Below, piece by piece: positions 1 through 11,661 of a stretch of DNA of 64,000 nt. Location of the stretch: the NCBI RefSeq assembly GCF_963675165.1, contig NC_087381.1:5953378-6017377 (forward strand), read 5' to 3'. How positions within the stretch are numbered: position 1 is the first letter of the stretch; every line of letters begins with the position of its first letter. This stretch comes from Halichondria panicea (lineage: Eukaryota > Porifera > Demospongiae > Suberitida > Halichondriidae). The notes beneath the pieces are model-generated. The model was not told the DNA's origin and ran no database searches. It saw only the letters and a program-made list of their open reading frames with translations. The position numbers and the translations under genes are program-made.

Positions 1-55
1 CAAAGATGAAACCTATAATTATCTTTACATATGTAGCTATCGAATATGTCTTTAC

Positions 56-119
56 CAACTGTAGTGGAAGTGAGTAAGGTGATCAACGTCAGTAGGAGTT
101 GATTTGAAACTCCTATCAT
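56..119 (-). CDS. Exon 1 (signal peptide) of a second RTK-type receptor, gene continues off the left edge
   Basis: Reading from an ATG at 119, this 64-base exon encodes a start Met and a hydrophobic leader ([18 protein letters not shown]) and ends in phase 1 at a GTAAAG donor. It has the same length, phase and nearly the same sequence as exon 1 of the receptor kinase gene at 29,356-29,419, and the DNA upstream of both is also homologous. I infer a tandem paralogue of that gene whose remaining exons lie left of base 1. Nothing in the window shows whether it has a kinase domain. The leader is clear; the identity of the rest is inference. Confidence 0.7.
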
Positions 120-1290
120 ATTTTTGATTTTCTGCTCCTGCTATAATTATTACTATGAAAGCAGCTCATCATGTGCAGGAAATGAAAACCAGTGTGGGAA
201 GGTAAGCGGTCCCCCGTGTATAGGATGTCCCCCCGGACAGCCAACCTTATCTGATCCTAGCTAGGGAAGGGTGTCCCCCCTGTATTATTTTGCATGCATG
301 CGCAGTAGTATATAGCACAGTATAAAGAACGAATATATTTATATGGGTTTTGTATATCTATAATATGATCACCACAGATATACGGTTAGTTCTTAAAATG
401 AGAAGAAAAAAGTGCTAGAGCATGTCAAAGGCAGAAAAAGGGTTCCATGCCATGCAGCTGCTGCAACAATGAACATTATGTTCAGTTCACCAGTTCAGCT
501 TGACTTACTTAGACTATCTATAATTAGATAGTCTAGTTAGACTAATTATGTATACTGCACATTCATTTCATCATTGCATGCTTGTTGTTGTGGAGTTTGC
601 ACAAAGTTCTAGCTGTCAGCCTCCAAGAATTGTTCTCTTCAGTGTAATAAAAATTATGAATTAGTAATACGCATGGTCCTGATGTAACAATCAACTATTT
701 TAAGCAGCCTAACTTAGACTCAGCCTTGCTTGGCCCTATAGGCAATGATATTTTATGGTATGATACTACAGCTAGCCGTTCAATTATTATTCAGTAGATA
801 TAATAATTATAGCTGTACGATAGGGGAGGCAATCTATTCCCCAGGGAGGGACATCTGACCTATAGGGTATAGTATGTCCCCCTATAGTATAGTATAGTAT
901 GTCCGGGGGGGGGGCAGCTTAACGGGGGGACCTCCAACACTTGGCTATGACACCGAGATCTGTAGATCTACTGTGTTATCTTAATGGTCACTTACAATAA
1001 CTTGTGCAAGCTAATAAAGGTTATTTTAACTTAACATTACCTGGGCTTAGGTTTGCAGGGGTGGCAAAATACAGCTGAAAATGTGCTAAAAGTAGTCAAC
1101 TGTTAGTTTATATCCTCTGCTGTCTGTTCAAGGCAACTTGTAACTTGCTCTGTGGTACCAACTTTACTATTAGTGCATGGGCACAGAGCTCTGAATTTCA
1201 AGCATTCAGGGGCCACTTCCTGTTTAGCAGCATAATTGTGGTCAAATGCAAATGCAAGTCCATAGTTGATCTAATTATACCACCATGCCA
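120..1290. repeat. Duplicated 5' flank of the RTK paralogues (copy 1)
   Basis: Blocks at about 300-740 and 890-1,290 match 30,990-32,520 in order and orientation. Examples are the run around 'ggcagaaaaagggttccatg' and the stretch around 'cagcttaacggggggacc'. The flank was copied together with exon 1. This copy lacks the roughly 1.5 kb insertion and the two MITEs found in the other, so it serves as an empty-site reference. It probably contains the promoter of the left-edge gene, but no core element stands out. A G-rich run lies at about 904-912. Confidence 0.7.
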
Positions 1291-1747
1291 CATGTAAAGA
1301 GGACCTATACTTGTTTCTTTACTGCATTGATCGAGTTCAACCCCGGAAGTTATGTGGTCAATTATGGCTTCATTTATGTTTTATGTGGTCAAGCATGCCT
1401 GGGACTTCTACATAACGTTTAGCTGGTTGGAGCTTACCAGCGCGCCTAGCTCTACAGCATATAGATAAAAGCGCTTTTTAACAAGGAATCCAATGGTATA
1501 TGAAACTTTGAATTTCAGTAAAGTATGAAAAAGTTATGACAACTTTATGAAGGTCAAAATTAATATAGACTTAATTGCATGCAGTATCAAATCAAAATTG
1601 GCCAATGTACTAACACAACAACTATATAGCTAGATCTAGCTATACACGGTTGCAGTAATAAGGCCTACTCCACAGATGTGAGATGGAGAATGGTGTACCA
1701 GATCGAGGTGTCACTGTGTACTTGGTCTATATTTGATATCACACAGA
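1291..1747. other. Spacer with no recognised feature
   Basis: AT-rich non-coding sequence. I saw no coding frame with splice signals, no structured RNA and no clear inverted repeat. Confidence 0.5.
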
Positions 1748-2400
1748 CCGTAATACTAGCTAGCAATTTGAAATAATTATGAACATGTTGACAGCAGTGG
1801 CGTAAGAAGAGAGTTATTACTTAGAGAGCATGGATAGTAGAAAGAGCTACTTTTAGACACACCACGGGCCTTGACCTCTCACGACTTCATAGTAAGGGCT
1901 ATTCCTTCTTTTATAGCATTTATTTGTTTAGTGATAGTGGTTGCGTTGCTTAGTCGACCTTTTAAAGCTATATTCTCTTTACTTTTTAGAATATTCAACA
2001 TTAAAAGTGATCAATTTCACCATTTCTATGCAGAGGAGGTACGACATCCGCGTGTCAAAGGAAACGTTTTAGACGCACATCCCTTAGGTCAAAGTTCGGA
2101 ATGTGTGTGTTAAAGACATGCGGATGACACGCGGATGTCGTACCTCCTCTGATTTCTATGTACAGCACATTGTATGGCAGCCAAGACAGGTAATGAGCAT
2201 GCTGACTATAAAATAATCCCTTTGTAGTTTTAGCCACGCCCTATAACGCGGAGTGTTTCACGCAAACATTTTCGTTTCCAATCCCCTTCCTTTTCAATCT
2301 ATGCGAATACTAGCTAGCAATTGAAATAATTATGAACATGTTGACAGCAGTGGCGTAAGAAGAGAGTTATTACTTAGAGAGCATGGATAGTAGAAAGAGC
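1748..2400. mobile_element. Relic of a DNA transposon flanked by ~100-bp direct repeats
   Basis: The block 1,853-2,290 is homologous to the right-hand part of the inverted-repeat element at 20,445-21,186; both carry 'cacaccacgggccttgacc' and end near 'cgtttccaatcc'. About 100 bases at 1,748-1,852 are repeated directly at 2,306-2,400, bracketing the relic. This looks like an insertion followed by local duplication. No transposase frame is present. Confidence 0.6.
2031..2151. mobile_element. 121-bp MITE with 27-bp perfect TIRs and 9-bp target duplication
   Basis: Bases 2,031-2,057 and 2,125-2,151 are perfect inverted repeats starting CAGAGGAGGTACGACATC. They are flanked by the direct 9-mer ATTTCTATG at 2,022-2,030 and 2,152-2,160. 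The homologous relic at about 21,035-21,050 has no insert, so it shows the empty site. A 9-bp target duplication is typical of Mutator-like (MULE) elements; that family name is inference from its length alone. Confidence 0.85.
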
Positions 2401-2999
2401 TTAGAAGGGGAGCTGATACGCGTGTGCACACATATTAAAGTGCGCCTGCAAGAGGATCTTGGGGTCGTCCCCTAAAAAAGATATTAATTTTTGCATGCTT
2501 TTGGATTTATTGGTGTATTTGCATACAATTAATTATATTTTTCCATTGAGCTTAGGAAAAAGCAAGCATGCAGTGTTAAATAAAGGGGGGCCTGGTTCCT
2601 ATACCACTGGACAGTTAGGAGAACACTGAAGATGGTATCCCATGCACCAATTCAAATTTGAGTAACCACAATTTACTACAATAGTACATTGTGGTTTCAT
2701 GCTTGACTGTGTTCATGTGTTGCAAAGGTGCTTAAAACTACCACATCCACAACAACCGGCCGACGAGTGGTCAATTTTTAAATTTTTTGAGGTAAAATTT
2801 CTTCCACTTTTCCAAACCATGCATGGCAGATTCCCTTACTTCACGTACATGATTGATCATTCCATCCAGGCATTTTTCTAGCTTTGACCATGCAGGGAAA
2901 CAAAGTTTGGACGCAACAGAGAGATAAAAAAGAAGCTGATTACAGTAATTTCCTATAATACTGAGCCACAACTAAGAACGTCCTGTGACAAAGATGGTA
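2401..2999. other. Spacer with no recognised feature
   Basis: Low-complexity AT-rich sequence. Short open frames here show no domain, splice context or codon pattern that would support a gene. Confidence 0.5.
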
Positions 3000-3341
3000 T
3001 ATATACAGTAAAATTTCATTTGTCTGTAATCCTCAATGTTTTTTTGCACTTAAAACTGACCATTAGTAAAACCAGTAGGTTTTACATAGGATTGGCAGTG
3101 GGTTTGCCCGTGTTTAGCAATATTTCAATTATTTTGACTCATGTTCAAACTGTTCTATCTCTGCAGGGAAAGGCCACATCAAGAAACTGAATGGACAGAT
3201 AGTTTATTTAGCCTTTTCTCTCTTTGTATCTCTCATTTCATAATCCATGAAAGTTTTAAATGTATGAATATTGTCATTTTAAAAATTGCACTATTTGGAG
3301 GTTTCACCGCTCTTTGTCTGACTGACTAAGTAAGTAAGTAA

Positions 3342-3912
3342 GGCCACAACAAGAGGTAGTTCTGTTTCTGGTCAGGTTGCTTGCCTGATTACATGAGGCC
3401 AAGAGGGACAACAGCAACTGAGCCACACATATTTGCAGTGTCATCACTTTTTTATTTTTCACAGTTTGTCTTTAAAAACGGTTTACAACACAATAATAAC
3501 ATCTAAATAACATACAGGAAGAGGTATTTTAGGCTTTGGCAACCAGAACATTGAACTGAGAATTGTCTCTATATCAATCACCTATAAATTATGTCATTGC
3601 ACTAGCTTGAGCCATTGTACGTGCTCGCTCTGTATCAAAGCAAAATGAGACCACATAATTATTGTGTTAGCATAATAACATCTTTCATTGCAAAATACAA
3701 GATAGTATATACTTTAATACAAGATACAAGCACTAGCTTACTGAATATTGAAGTGTTGTAGGTGCTGTACATGTAATTATTGCAACACCCACTCAACCTA
3801 AAGTGAGTGGGTGTGGTTTGCGCATGCGCATTAGGTGTGTTGCTGAAAAAACAGCCCAGTGAAATATTGAGCGGCGGATGGACCAGAAACAGAACTACCT
3901 CTTGTTGTGGCC
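3342..3912. mobile_element. 571-bp PIF/Harbinger-like MITE
   Basis: The terminal inverted repeats begin GGCCACAACAAGAGGTAGTT (3,342) and end at 3,912. Both sides are flanked by TAA, although the site is a TAAG microsatellite, so the target duplication is ambiguous. The inverted copy of the host repeat near 33,680 lacks the insert. TIRs starting GG with a TWA target site fit PIF/Harbinger; no transposase is encoded. Confidence 0.65.
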
Positions 3913-4466
3913 TAAGTAAGTAGAAGTGAGTAAGTGAGTAAGTTTCTTGCCCAGCATTTACTCCAAGTACAGCCCTCTCCAGGACATTCTGCACAGGGTT
4001 TCCAAACGGCTACAACCTGGATTACAAAGCGCTTCTTCAGATTTGCGATTGCTTCCACGAGGCAGATGATCTCTCAGTCTCTATTTCTCTTACCTAGACA
4101 ATTCCGCCATCTTTAATGACTCAGCAATTGCAGATAGGCGTGGCTAAGAAACCGTGCGCCTAAAATCAGTGCAGTGCTTTTCCAGAGCCTGGACCAGGAG
4201 GTGTTGCTTTTCTTCACACTGTTCAGCTCTAGCTCCCTTTCTCTGACAAGCATGCTATACGCACTGGCTATATATATCATGCTCTTAAAATGGCTGTCAT
4301 TTAATACTGATTCACAAATTCAACATAATATCAAGCAATAATTATTACTCAGTATACTAATTATTAGTCCAGAGATATTCGAGAAGATATCTGATTAGTC
4401 CTGTCTTCTCTTCTTGAACTTCTGTACTGCCTCTTGACGTTCCACTTGTATTGAAAAAGAAAGGGA

Positions 4467-5010
4467 ATCCGACTAGAAAAACATTTGCCATGTGAAAAAT
4501 TGCTAGGATTGGCCAGGGGAACCACAAAAAAGCGTGGAAACAAGAAATCCGACGAGAGCATAACTCCAATCCGTTACAACGTCATGAACATGTACAATAC
4601 ATAGTATATAGACTGTGTTCCAGGTCCATCTCTACCAGCTTCCATCCACCACATCATTCCATGCAGGCCACCAGTACGGTCCGTGCATGTTACTACGCAT
4701 GGATGGACTGTGTGTACCTGTTCTCAACACTGCATGTATTAGGAACATCAATTCATCACAAATCATCATAATTATATGCGCACATTCCAAAATGGATGTA
4801 TAATAAAAGGATTGGTCATCACCCCACCAGTAAAAATTGCGTATTTATATTATAATTATTGGCCGGGAAAACAACCATGGAGTACATGTAATTGACGTTG
4901 TAACGGATTGGAGTTATGCTCTCGTCGGATTTCTTGTTTCCACGCTTTTTTGTGGTTCCCCTGGCCAATCCTAGCAATTTTTCACATTGCAAATGTTTTT
5001 CTAGTCGGAT
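4467..5010. mobile_element. MITE with ~115-bp terminal inverted repeats
   Basis: The arms 4,467-4,585 and about 4,892-5,010 are near-perfect inverted repeats (outer end ATCCGACTAGAAAAACATTT) around a ~300-bp centre. A second family member with the same outer design lies at 32,644-33,133. Open frames inside the arms are mirror images produced by the inverted repeat, not genes. Confidence 0.75.
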
Positions 5011-5173
5011 ATATCAATATGTAACCGCGAGTAAGACAATTACTAATGTATCTTCTGGAAACACCGTTGGCACTAGAAAGCACAAACGCTATATAGTGGT
5101 GCATGATGGAGAGTGAACACTATATGGACACCGCAGATTATATCAGTGTGATGTTGCAGTGTGAGAATGTGAT

Positions 5174-5932
5174 CGGGCCGCAACTAGCCTCGAGACCAGG
5201 CCGATTAAAATACGGCCTGGTCTCTATTGCATGGGTGATAGTGCACATGCGCAAACTGAGTTCCCCAGAATCTGGGGAATTCGTTCACGTTAGTAAACCT
5301 TTGTAAAATTATACCGTAAACTAGTTTGTTTACTAGTTCTTTCCGTATTATTTTTAACAAATACTTGTCTCCTGTGGCTTTATGCCCTCTATTGTGTTGT
5401 CAAGAAGGCTTACACACTTGTCTAAAGCCAGAAGAGGCTCTCTACGATGGTCCTATGGTGGCAGTTGGAAGCACAAAGTCAAAGACTTGCCATAGTCTGT
5501 CAGAAACACTTTAAACTCTCTCTCCTGTGAAGCTGTGGCTTATATTCTCTATTGTGTTGTCGAGAAGGTTTGCACACTATTATGAAACCAGAAGAGGCTC
5601 ACATCTACCTCTACTATGGTCCTATGGTTGCAGTTGGAAGCACAAAGTCAAAGACTTGCCATAGTCTGTCAGAAACCCAGTTCAAAACATCACGACCATC
5701 CAACCATCATAGAGGTAGATGAGAGCCTCTTTTGGCTTTGTGTGCAAGCCTTCTCAACACAACACCATAGAGAAGGCCACAGCTAGCTAGCTAGCTAGGC
5801 TATAAAAGCTTCATATAATAGTAGATAGTACATGGGCGTGGACGGCCACGCCTATAATTAATTACACATGCAATAGGTACCAGGCCGTATTTTAATTGGC
5901 CTGGATTCGAGGCTAGGCCGCGACTTGACCTG
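5174..5932. mobile_element. Foldback-type element with internal ~150-bp repeats
   Basis: Ends at about 5,174-5,222 and 5,878-5,932 are imperfect inverted repeats containing AGGCCG and GGCCTGG. Inside, about 5,372-5,506 is repeated directly at 5,530-5,673 ('cacaaagtcaaagacttgcc'), and part of it appears inverted at about 5,705-5,790. The ends resemble the element at 14,707-15,773. No coding capacity is visible. Confidence 0.6.
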
Positions 5933-6460
5933 AGAACCACCGTTACGCTCATACGTGAACTTTATAGATTCTCTATAAAAAAAAAGGTTCACAGAAGAAT
6001 TACAGAGATTGTCAGACACGAAGGAGAAAACTATTGTGGAAAAAAAAAGTTGAATATAACATATCAACATTAAAATCACCCGCAATAACAAATGAAGAGA
6101 CTCGATCAATAATTAATGCCTTTTAATTCTCAAAGAGTTTCTGTGTAATGTGATTGTGCAGTGCCATTATAAGTGGGCTATAAGATGTTCCATGCAGTGT
6201 ATTCATAAACTATACCGACAAGACAGTCACATAATAGCTACTTGAACACTTTCATTCATTCAAATCTTACCGGCACAATAAACATAATTTTGATGAGTAA
6301 CATGATCATTATTTTGATTGATTGGGTGCATGGTAACTGCGACAATAATTTAGCCAAAACATTTAGCAAAAATAATAAGGACAGCCCATTCGACCTTTAA
6401 CACAGCATTAGCACAAGTATAAAAGTTAATGTATAGGTATAGTTATCTTTCTTCCCCAAG

Positions 6461-6866
6461 TCATGTAGTTACTGACGAAAGGTCACCATAGTGATGAGGG
6501 ACTTCACCAGTGGGCGTCAACGTGGGCACATCATCTGCCAGAAACAAAATTGTAATGAACGCATAATTTTGTTGATAATATTAATGATAGCATGCATCCA
6601 AGATGATAAAATCTACATGCAGTTTACATGCACTAAGACTCCGTTTCATAAGTCCTTAGATTATTCATATATACAGCTATATAATTATCTTTTGGCCAAT
6701 ATAATTATAGTGTATACATGCGGGAAGGCCATACACTTACAAAGCCTCTGCTCCTCTTTCTCTTGACTGTCCTCCCCGAGGCAGTAGGCACTGTTCTCAG
6801 TTGTTATAGGATCAGCTGACGGAATGTGATGAGGAACTTTAGTGGGCGGGGGTACGTAGTCGTGTT
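6461..6866 (-). CDS. RTK exons 24-25: cytoplasmic tail with Tyr motifs and stop
   Basis: Exon 6,866-6,741 encodes [13 protein letters not shown] and [18 protein letters not shown], ending at a strong GTAAGT donor. Exon 6,534-6,461 begins after a CAG acceptor and completes the codon to give [17 protein letters not shown], then ends SSVTT and TGA at 6,463-6,461. YDVP fits the Y-x-x-P docking type bound by Crk-family SH2 domains; docking here is inference. Confidence 0.75.
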
Positions 6867-9800
6867 CTACAGTAGATGGGTAATGAAACATTGTTACATA
6901 AGCCATCCAAACATTAGACAATTGCTAGAGATAATACGTATAAAAAATTCTAGATAGTAAATGTTGCATTCACTACGTGGGTTTTCATGCAGGTACTCGA
7001 GGGAACATATAAAAGATAAGGGTGACCAATTAAGTACAATAACTACAGCACATAAATTAATGCTCATGTATGCACATAAAGCGTAGGAACCACTTACATG
7101 TTTTATAATAATTATGTATCTCTCTTCTAATTAAAGGAGGGTATTGTTTGATTATAGTATTGCACACTGACATCTATAAGTGATTACAGTTATAGTTATG
7201 GTGATAGTGGCAGCATAATTATACAGCACATGCATGATTCACACATTATATGGATCTTATAATATTCGCAGCTAGCTGAAAGTTATCTCTTGGCCATTAA
7301 TAATTATAATTATAGTGATTATGTAAAGCAAAAAGGAAAAACTGTGAGTATATAATGACTTACTGAGCTGCTCCTCCTCATGACTGGTGTCCACTAGCAC
7401 CATACTGAGTTCAGTATAGCCGGAGATGGCTATCAGTAGTCTCTCCACAATGGAGGACAGTTGTGAGAAGGTTGGCCTCTCCTCTGGGTCCACCCTCCAA
7501 CACTTACGCATCACAACAGAACTGCATGGATATAATTATGGTAAGCTTGATTGAAAACCCACAACCCAAAGTAACTATAATAAAGGCTTGTACAATTACA
7601 GGTGTTTATGCGAGGGCCTTACAATGCGTGCATGGGGGATTAATTATTAATGTCACATGACAATCCTATCCCTTCAATTGCAGTTGACTCCAAGGGGCTT
7701 GCAAACAGTATAATCACAGCAGGTGCTGCACCAATTTAATAATTATACAAACTCGATCAGTACACTCACATCTCGGTGGCACAGGCTGCATTGAGAGGTC
7801 TCTCTAGTCTTTGCCCCTCTCCCAGCAGCTGGATAAGGGACAGTGGGTTTACGGCAGGGTAGGGGGTCCGTCCTCCATTGAAGATCTCCCACACGGTCAC
7901 ACCGTACGACCACTGGGCACATGGACAATGCTATATACTAGCAACATTTGAGTGACGTATAACTAAATAAAGTTTATTGTTATAGTCTACGTATTTTGTA
8001 GCCATGCATCTATTAGAACAATGATCGTATAACTTCCGAAAATGAAGCATTGCATTGAATTAACTTGTAATCTGCATGCATTAATTGACTCACCACATCA
8101 GTTTTCTCTGTGAAGATGGCATCGTTGAGACTCTCCAAGGCCATCCATTTGTAGGGAACCTTCGCATTGGCTCGGTTGTTCTGTCTGAAGTAGCCGCTAG
8201 CATAAATGTCCTCAGCCAGACCAAAGTCCCCCACCCTGATACCTCCTCCCGAGTCCAGCCTATAATTATATAAATGTATTATGCCTTTAATGCAAACACA
8301 CTGAAACGATCATGTATAGCGAGTGTGTATTATTGACTGTGCTGCTGTTACAATATCAATGCCATTGCTATATATGTGGGCCAATGAGAGTTATATAAAC
8401 AATAAATGAAAGCACCGTGGGTGTTGATGCCTCGGTGACATAAAACTACTAATAGTGTTTATAAAAAAAAAGGATGATGAACATTTTTGCATTGATTAAT
8501 TTTGTTGCATGCAGGCAGAATCCAGAACTCAAAGAGTGGGTAATGATCGACCATGATTGTTGTTAATGCCAAAAGTTCAACCCTAAGATTAATGGCTGGC
8601 TCTCTTCTCACTGTTGCAACTACAAATAGCTAGCGCTCTAGTGCAGAGCTAACTACTATAAGTAGAGTAGCAACACTCCGTGGACAAGTTTTGCTACACA
8701 CTCTTCTGCATCACTAGGCATAATTCGAGAACGAAGCATTATTTTGCAAATCCACGAATTAAAATCCATGTAATCATGACTAGAATCCTATAGAAACTCT
8801 TACTTGCACTTTAATGATCCTTGAGAAGCTGTAGCAGTCTAAAAGCTACACATACACACACAAGCACACTACCGTATACCTCGCTTGCGCATGCACTAAG
8901 AATGTAATCATACGGTTTAACTACATTGCTGCTAGCTATAATAATTACAGTGGTGTAATCCAGGCATGTTCCATATAGGTTCCATGGAACCCCCCTTTCA
9001 CACAAGAAAGAACACACTGGAGATCAACTTACTATAATATAGCTAGCAACTCAGCTTGAATGATTGTGATCTGTAGTTACTATAGGCTGACGACAAGCAA
9101 TTGATATGTGGGCAGGGGTCTCTACAATGCGCATGCTCAGCAGATAATAACCCACATTTTAAATAGAACTCCCTATAATTATATGGACGAACTATACTAT
9201 AATGCCGGAAAGCATTGCTGGTGCTGATGCATTGGTAGAGGAGCCAAAGCTTTATGGCAATGAAGCTACAGTATATACTAGCTATACAAGTGCAGGCCCT
9301 CGGGCATTGTGTTGCTCCAGTGCAATATGTTATAGTTATAACACGGGCACGAGGGATGTATGGAATATATTGCACTGAAGCACGAGGGCGCCAGCCCCGA
9401 GGGCTGAGTGCAATATATGCCATGCAGCCCGAGTGCACGTGTTATAACTAGTTTATATCCCGAGGGCATAGCAACATAACACTGTCCTAGTAACACAATA
9501 TAAACAGCACAAAAAAAGACAGAGACAACTCTAGACACAGCTCCATCTCTTCTCTCTTCTAGACGCCAGTATCTGCAGCGTATAAGATTGGCATGACCGA
9601 CGAATGGCTTGACACAAAATTGTTGGAGTTTTAACTGAAATCTGCAAAACAGCCCCACCCCACTTCTGGTGCTGCAAAACAGCCCCGCCCCACTTACTGC
9701 TGCAAAGAAACAGCCCCACCCCACTACTCAGTGAATACTAGCTGCTGGTCTACGCTCGGCCTCATAACCAAGCCAAGAAAGCTCGCTTCTACACTGCTGC

Positions 9801-11608
9801 AAAACAGCTCATGCCCCCAGCAAAAAGAGCCACTTCTAGTGCTATGGTGAAGCAGAATTGACATGCATCACGATATCGAGGACTAGGTCGATCTAGGAAC
9901 ACAGAATCTTCCATAAAATAAATCTTAAAACCTGCACGGTTGCAAGAAGAAACTCCAGCAGTGCTGAACATTCATTCCTGCATGGCTGGACATACTTTGA
10001 TACTTGTTATTTCTCATGCGTATTAATTTAATTTTAATTTAATTGTCTGTCTAATTGCCAGAGGGGCGTTTTGCGGTCAGTGCAATATGACTTTGCGGTC
10101 AGTGCAATATGACTTTCAGCAGTGCAATATGCTTCATATTGCACTTGGCAACAACGTAGCAACGGGATATAAGTTATAGTTATAACACGGGCACGAGGGA
10201 TGTATGGAATATATTGCACTGAAGCACGAGGGCGCCAGCCCCGAGGGCTGAGTGCAATATATGCCATGCAGCCCGAGTGCACGTGTTATAACTAGTTTAT
10301 ATCCCGAGGGCATAGCAACATAACACTGTCCTAGTAACACAATATAAACAGCACAAAAAAAGACAGAGACAACTCTAGACACAGCTCCATCTCTTCTCTC
10401 TTCTAGACGCCAGTATCTGCAGCGTATAAGATTGGCATGACCGACGAATGGCTTGACACAAAATTGTTGGAGTTTCAACTGAAATCTGCAAAACAGCCCC
10501 ACCCCACTTCTGGTGCTGCAAAAAACAGCCCCGCCCCACGTACTTACTGCTGCAAAGAAACAGCCCCACCCCACTACTCAGTGAATACATGTATTAGCTG
10601 CTGGTCTACGCTCGGCCTCATAACCAAGCCAAGAAAGCTCGCTTCTACACTGCTGCAAAACAGCTCATGCCTCCAGCAAAAAGAGCCACTTCTAGTGCTA
10701 CGGTGAAGCAGAATTGACATGCATCAAGAGGTCAAGGACTAGGTCGATCTAGGAACACAGAATCTTCCACAAAATGAATCTTGGACAATTTTAAAACCTG
10801 CATGGTTGCAAGAAGAAACTCCAGCAGTGCTGAACATTCATTCCTGCATGGCTGGACATACTTCTTGTTATTTCTCATGCGTATTAATTTAATTTAAATT
10901 TAATTGTCTGTCTAATTGCCAGAGGGGCGTTTTGCGGTCAGTGCAATATGACTTTGCGGTCAGTGCAATATGACTTTCAGCAGTGCAATATGCTTCATAT
11001 TGCACTTGGCAACAACGTAGCAACGGGATATAAATATGGCATGTTGGACGAGGGCTGGGCAATAACTAACTTGTTGCTCAATGACGTTAAACTCGTCTGA
11101 CTGGTCATATAAATCGTAATAAAAGACATGTGCTTTGGTGTATTCATTAGCAGACCTGCTAACCTCTAATACTAAATTTACTTGGTAAAATCAAAGGTTG
11201 TGCTTGAAATTAGATGTTTCTGCTTGATCAATTAAAAAACTCTTCCAATATAAAAATACTTACAAAAAAGTCTGGTAGAGCTGACATCATTATTGTTAAT
11301 TTCCTGTTTATTTTGTGGGTTTTGTGCACATCCTGCCACATGGCTCATTGGATTTCCAATATTACTTCGGTTTGCACCTATAATTGGAATGTTTACATGT
11401 GCAGTATTTAGAAATCAAACAAAAAGTGTTTTGTGCTTGAAATTAGACCCCTTAGCCGGGATACCGGGAAGAGAGACAATTAGACCCGGATACTTGGCAG
11501 GTATGCATTAGTTTTGCTGAATTCCATAGTAAATTTTTAGGTTTTCTTCCCACTACAGTAGTTATGCCTCGAGGCGTAGCCGCACGAGGGATATGGTAAA
11601 GCTGACTG

Positions 11609-11661
<53 letters not shown>

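Larger units (their letters stand above)
3000..5010. repeat. Composite interspersed repeat, inverted relative to 32,644-33,960
   Basis: Three blocks, about 3,000-3,340, 3,930-4,150 and 4,398-5,010, match the reverse complement of 33,960-33,680, 33,680-33,420 and 33,247-32,644 in the same order. A GTAA-type microsatellite lies at the junction in both copies. The left copy is interrupted by the MITE at 3,342-3,912. The element therefore exists twice in the window in opposite orientation. I see no coding capacity. Confidence 0.65.

Noticed and set aside
9278-10706. Several open frames of 130-150 codons on both strands
   Set aside because: They occur twice because the 844-bp unit is duplicated, overlap in several frames, and show no domain or splice context.
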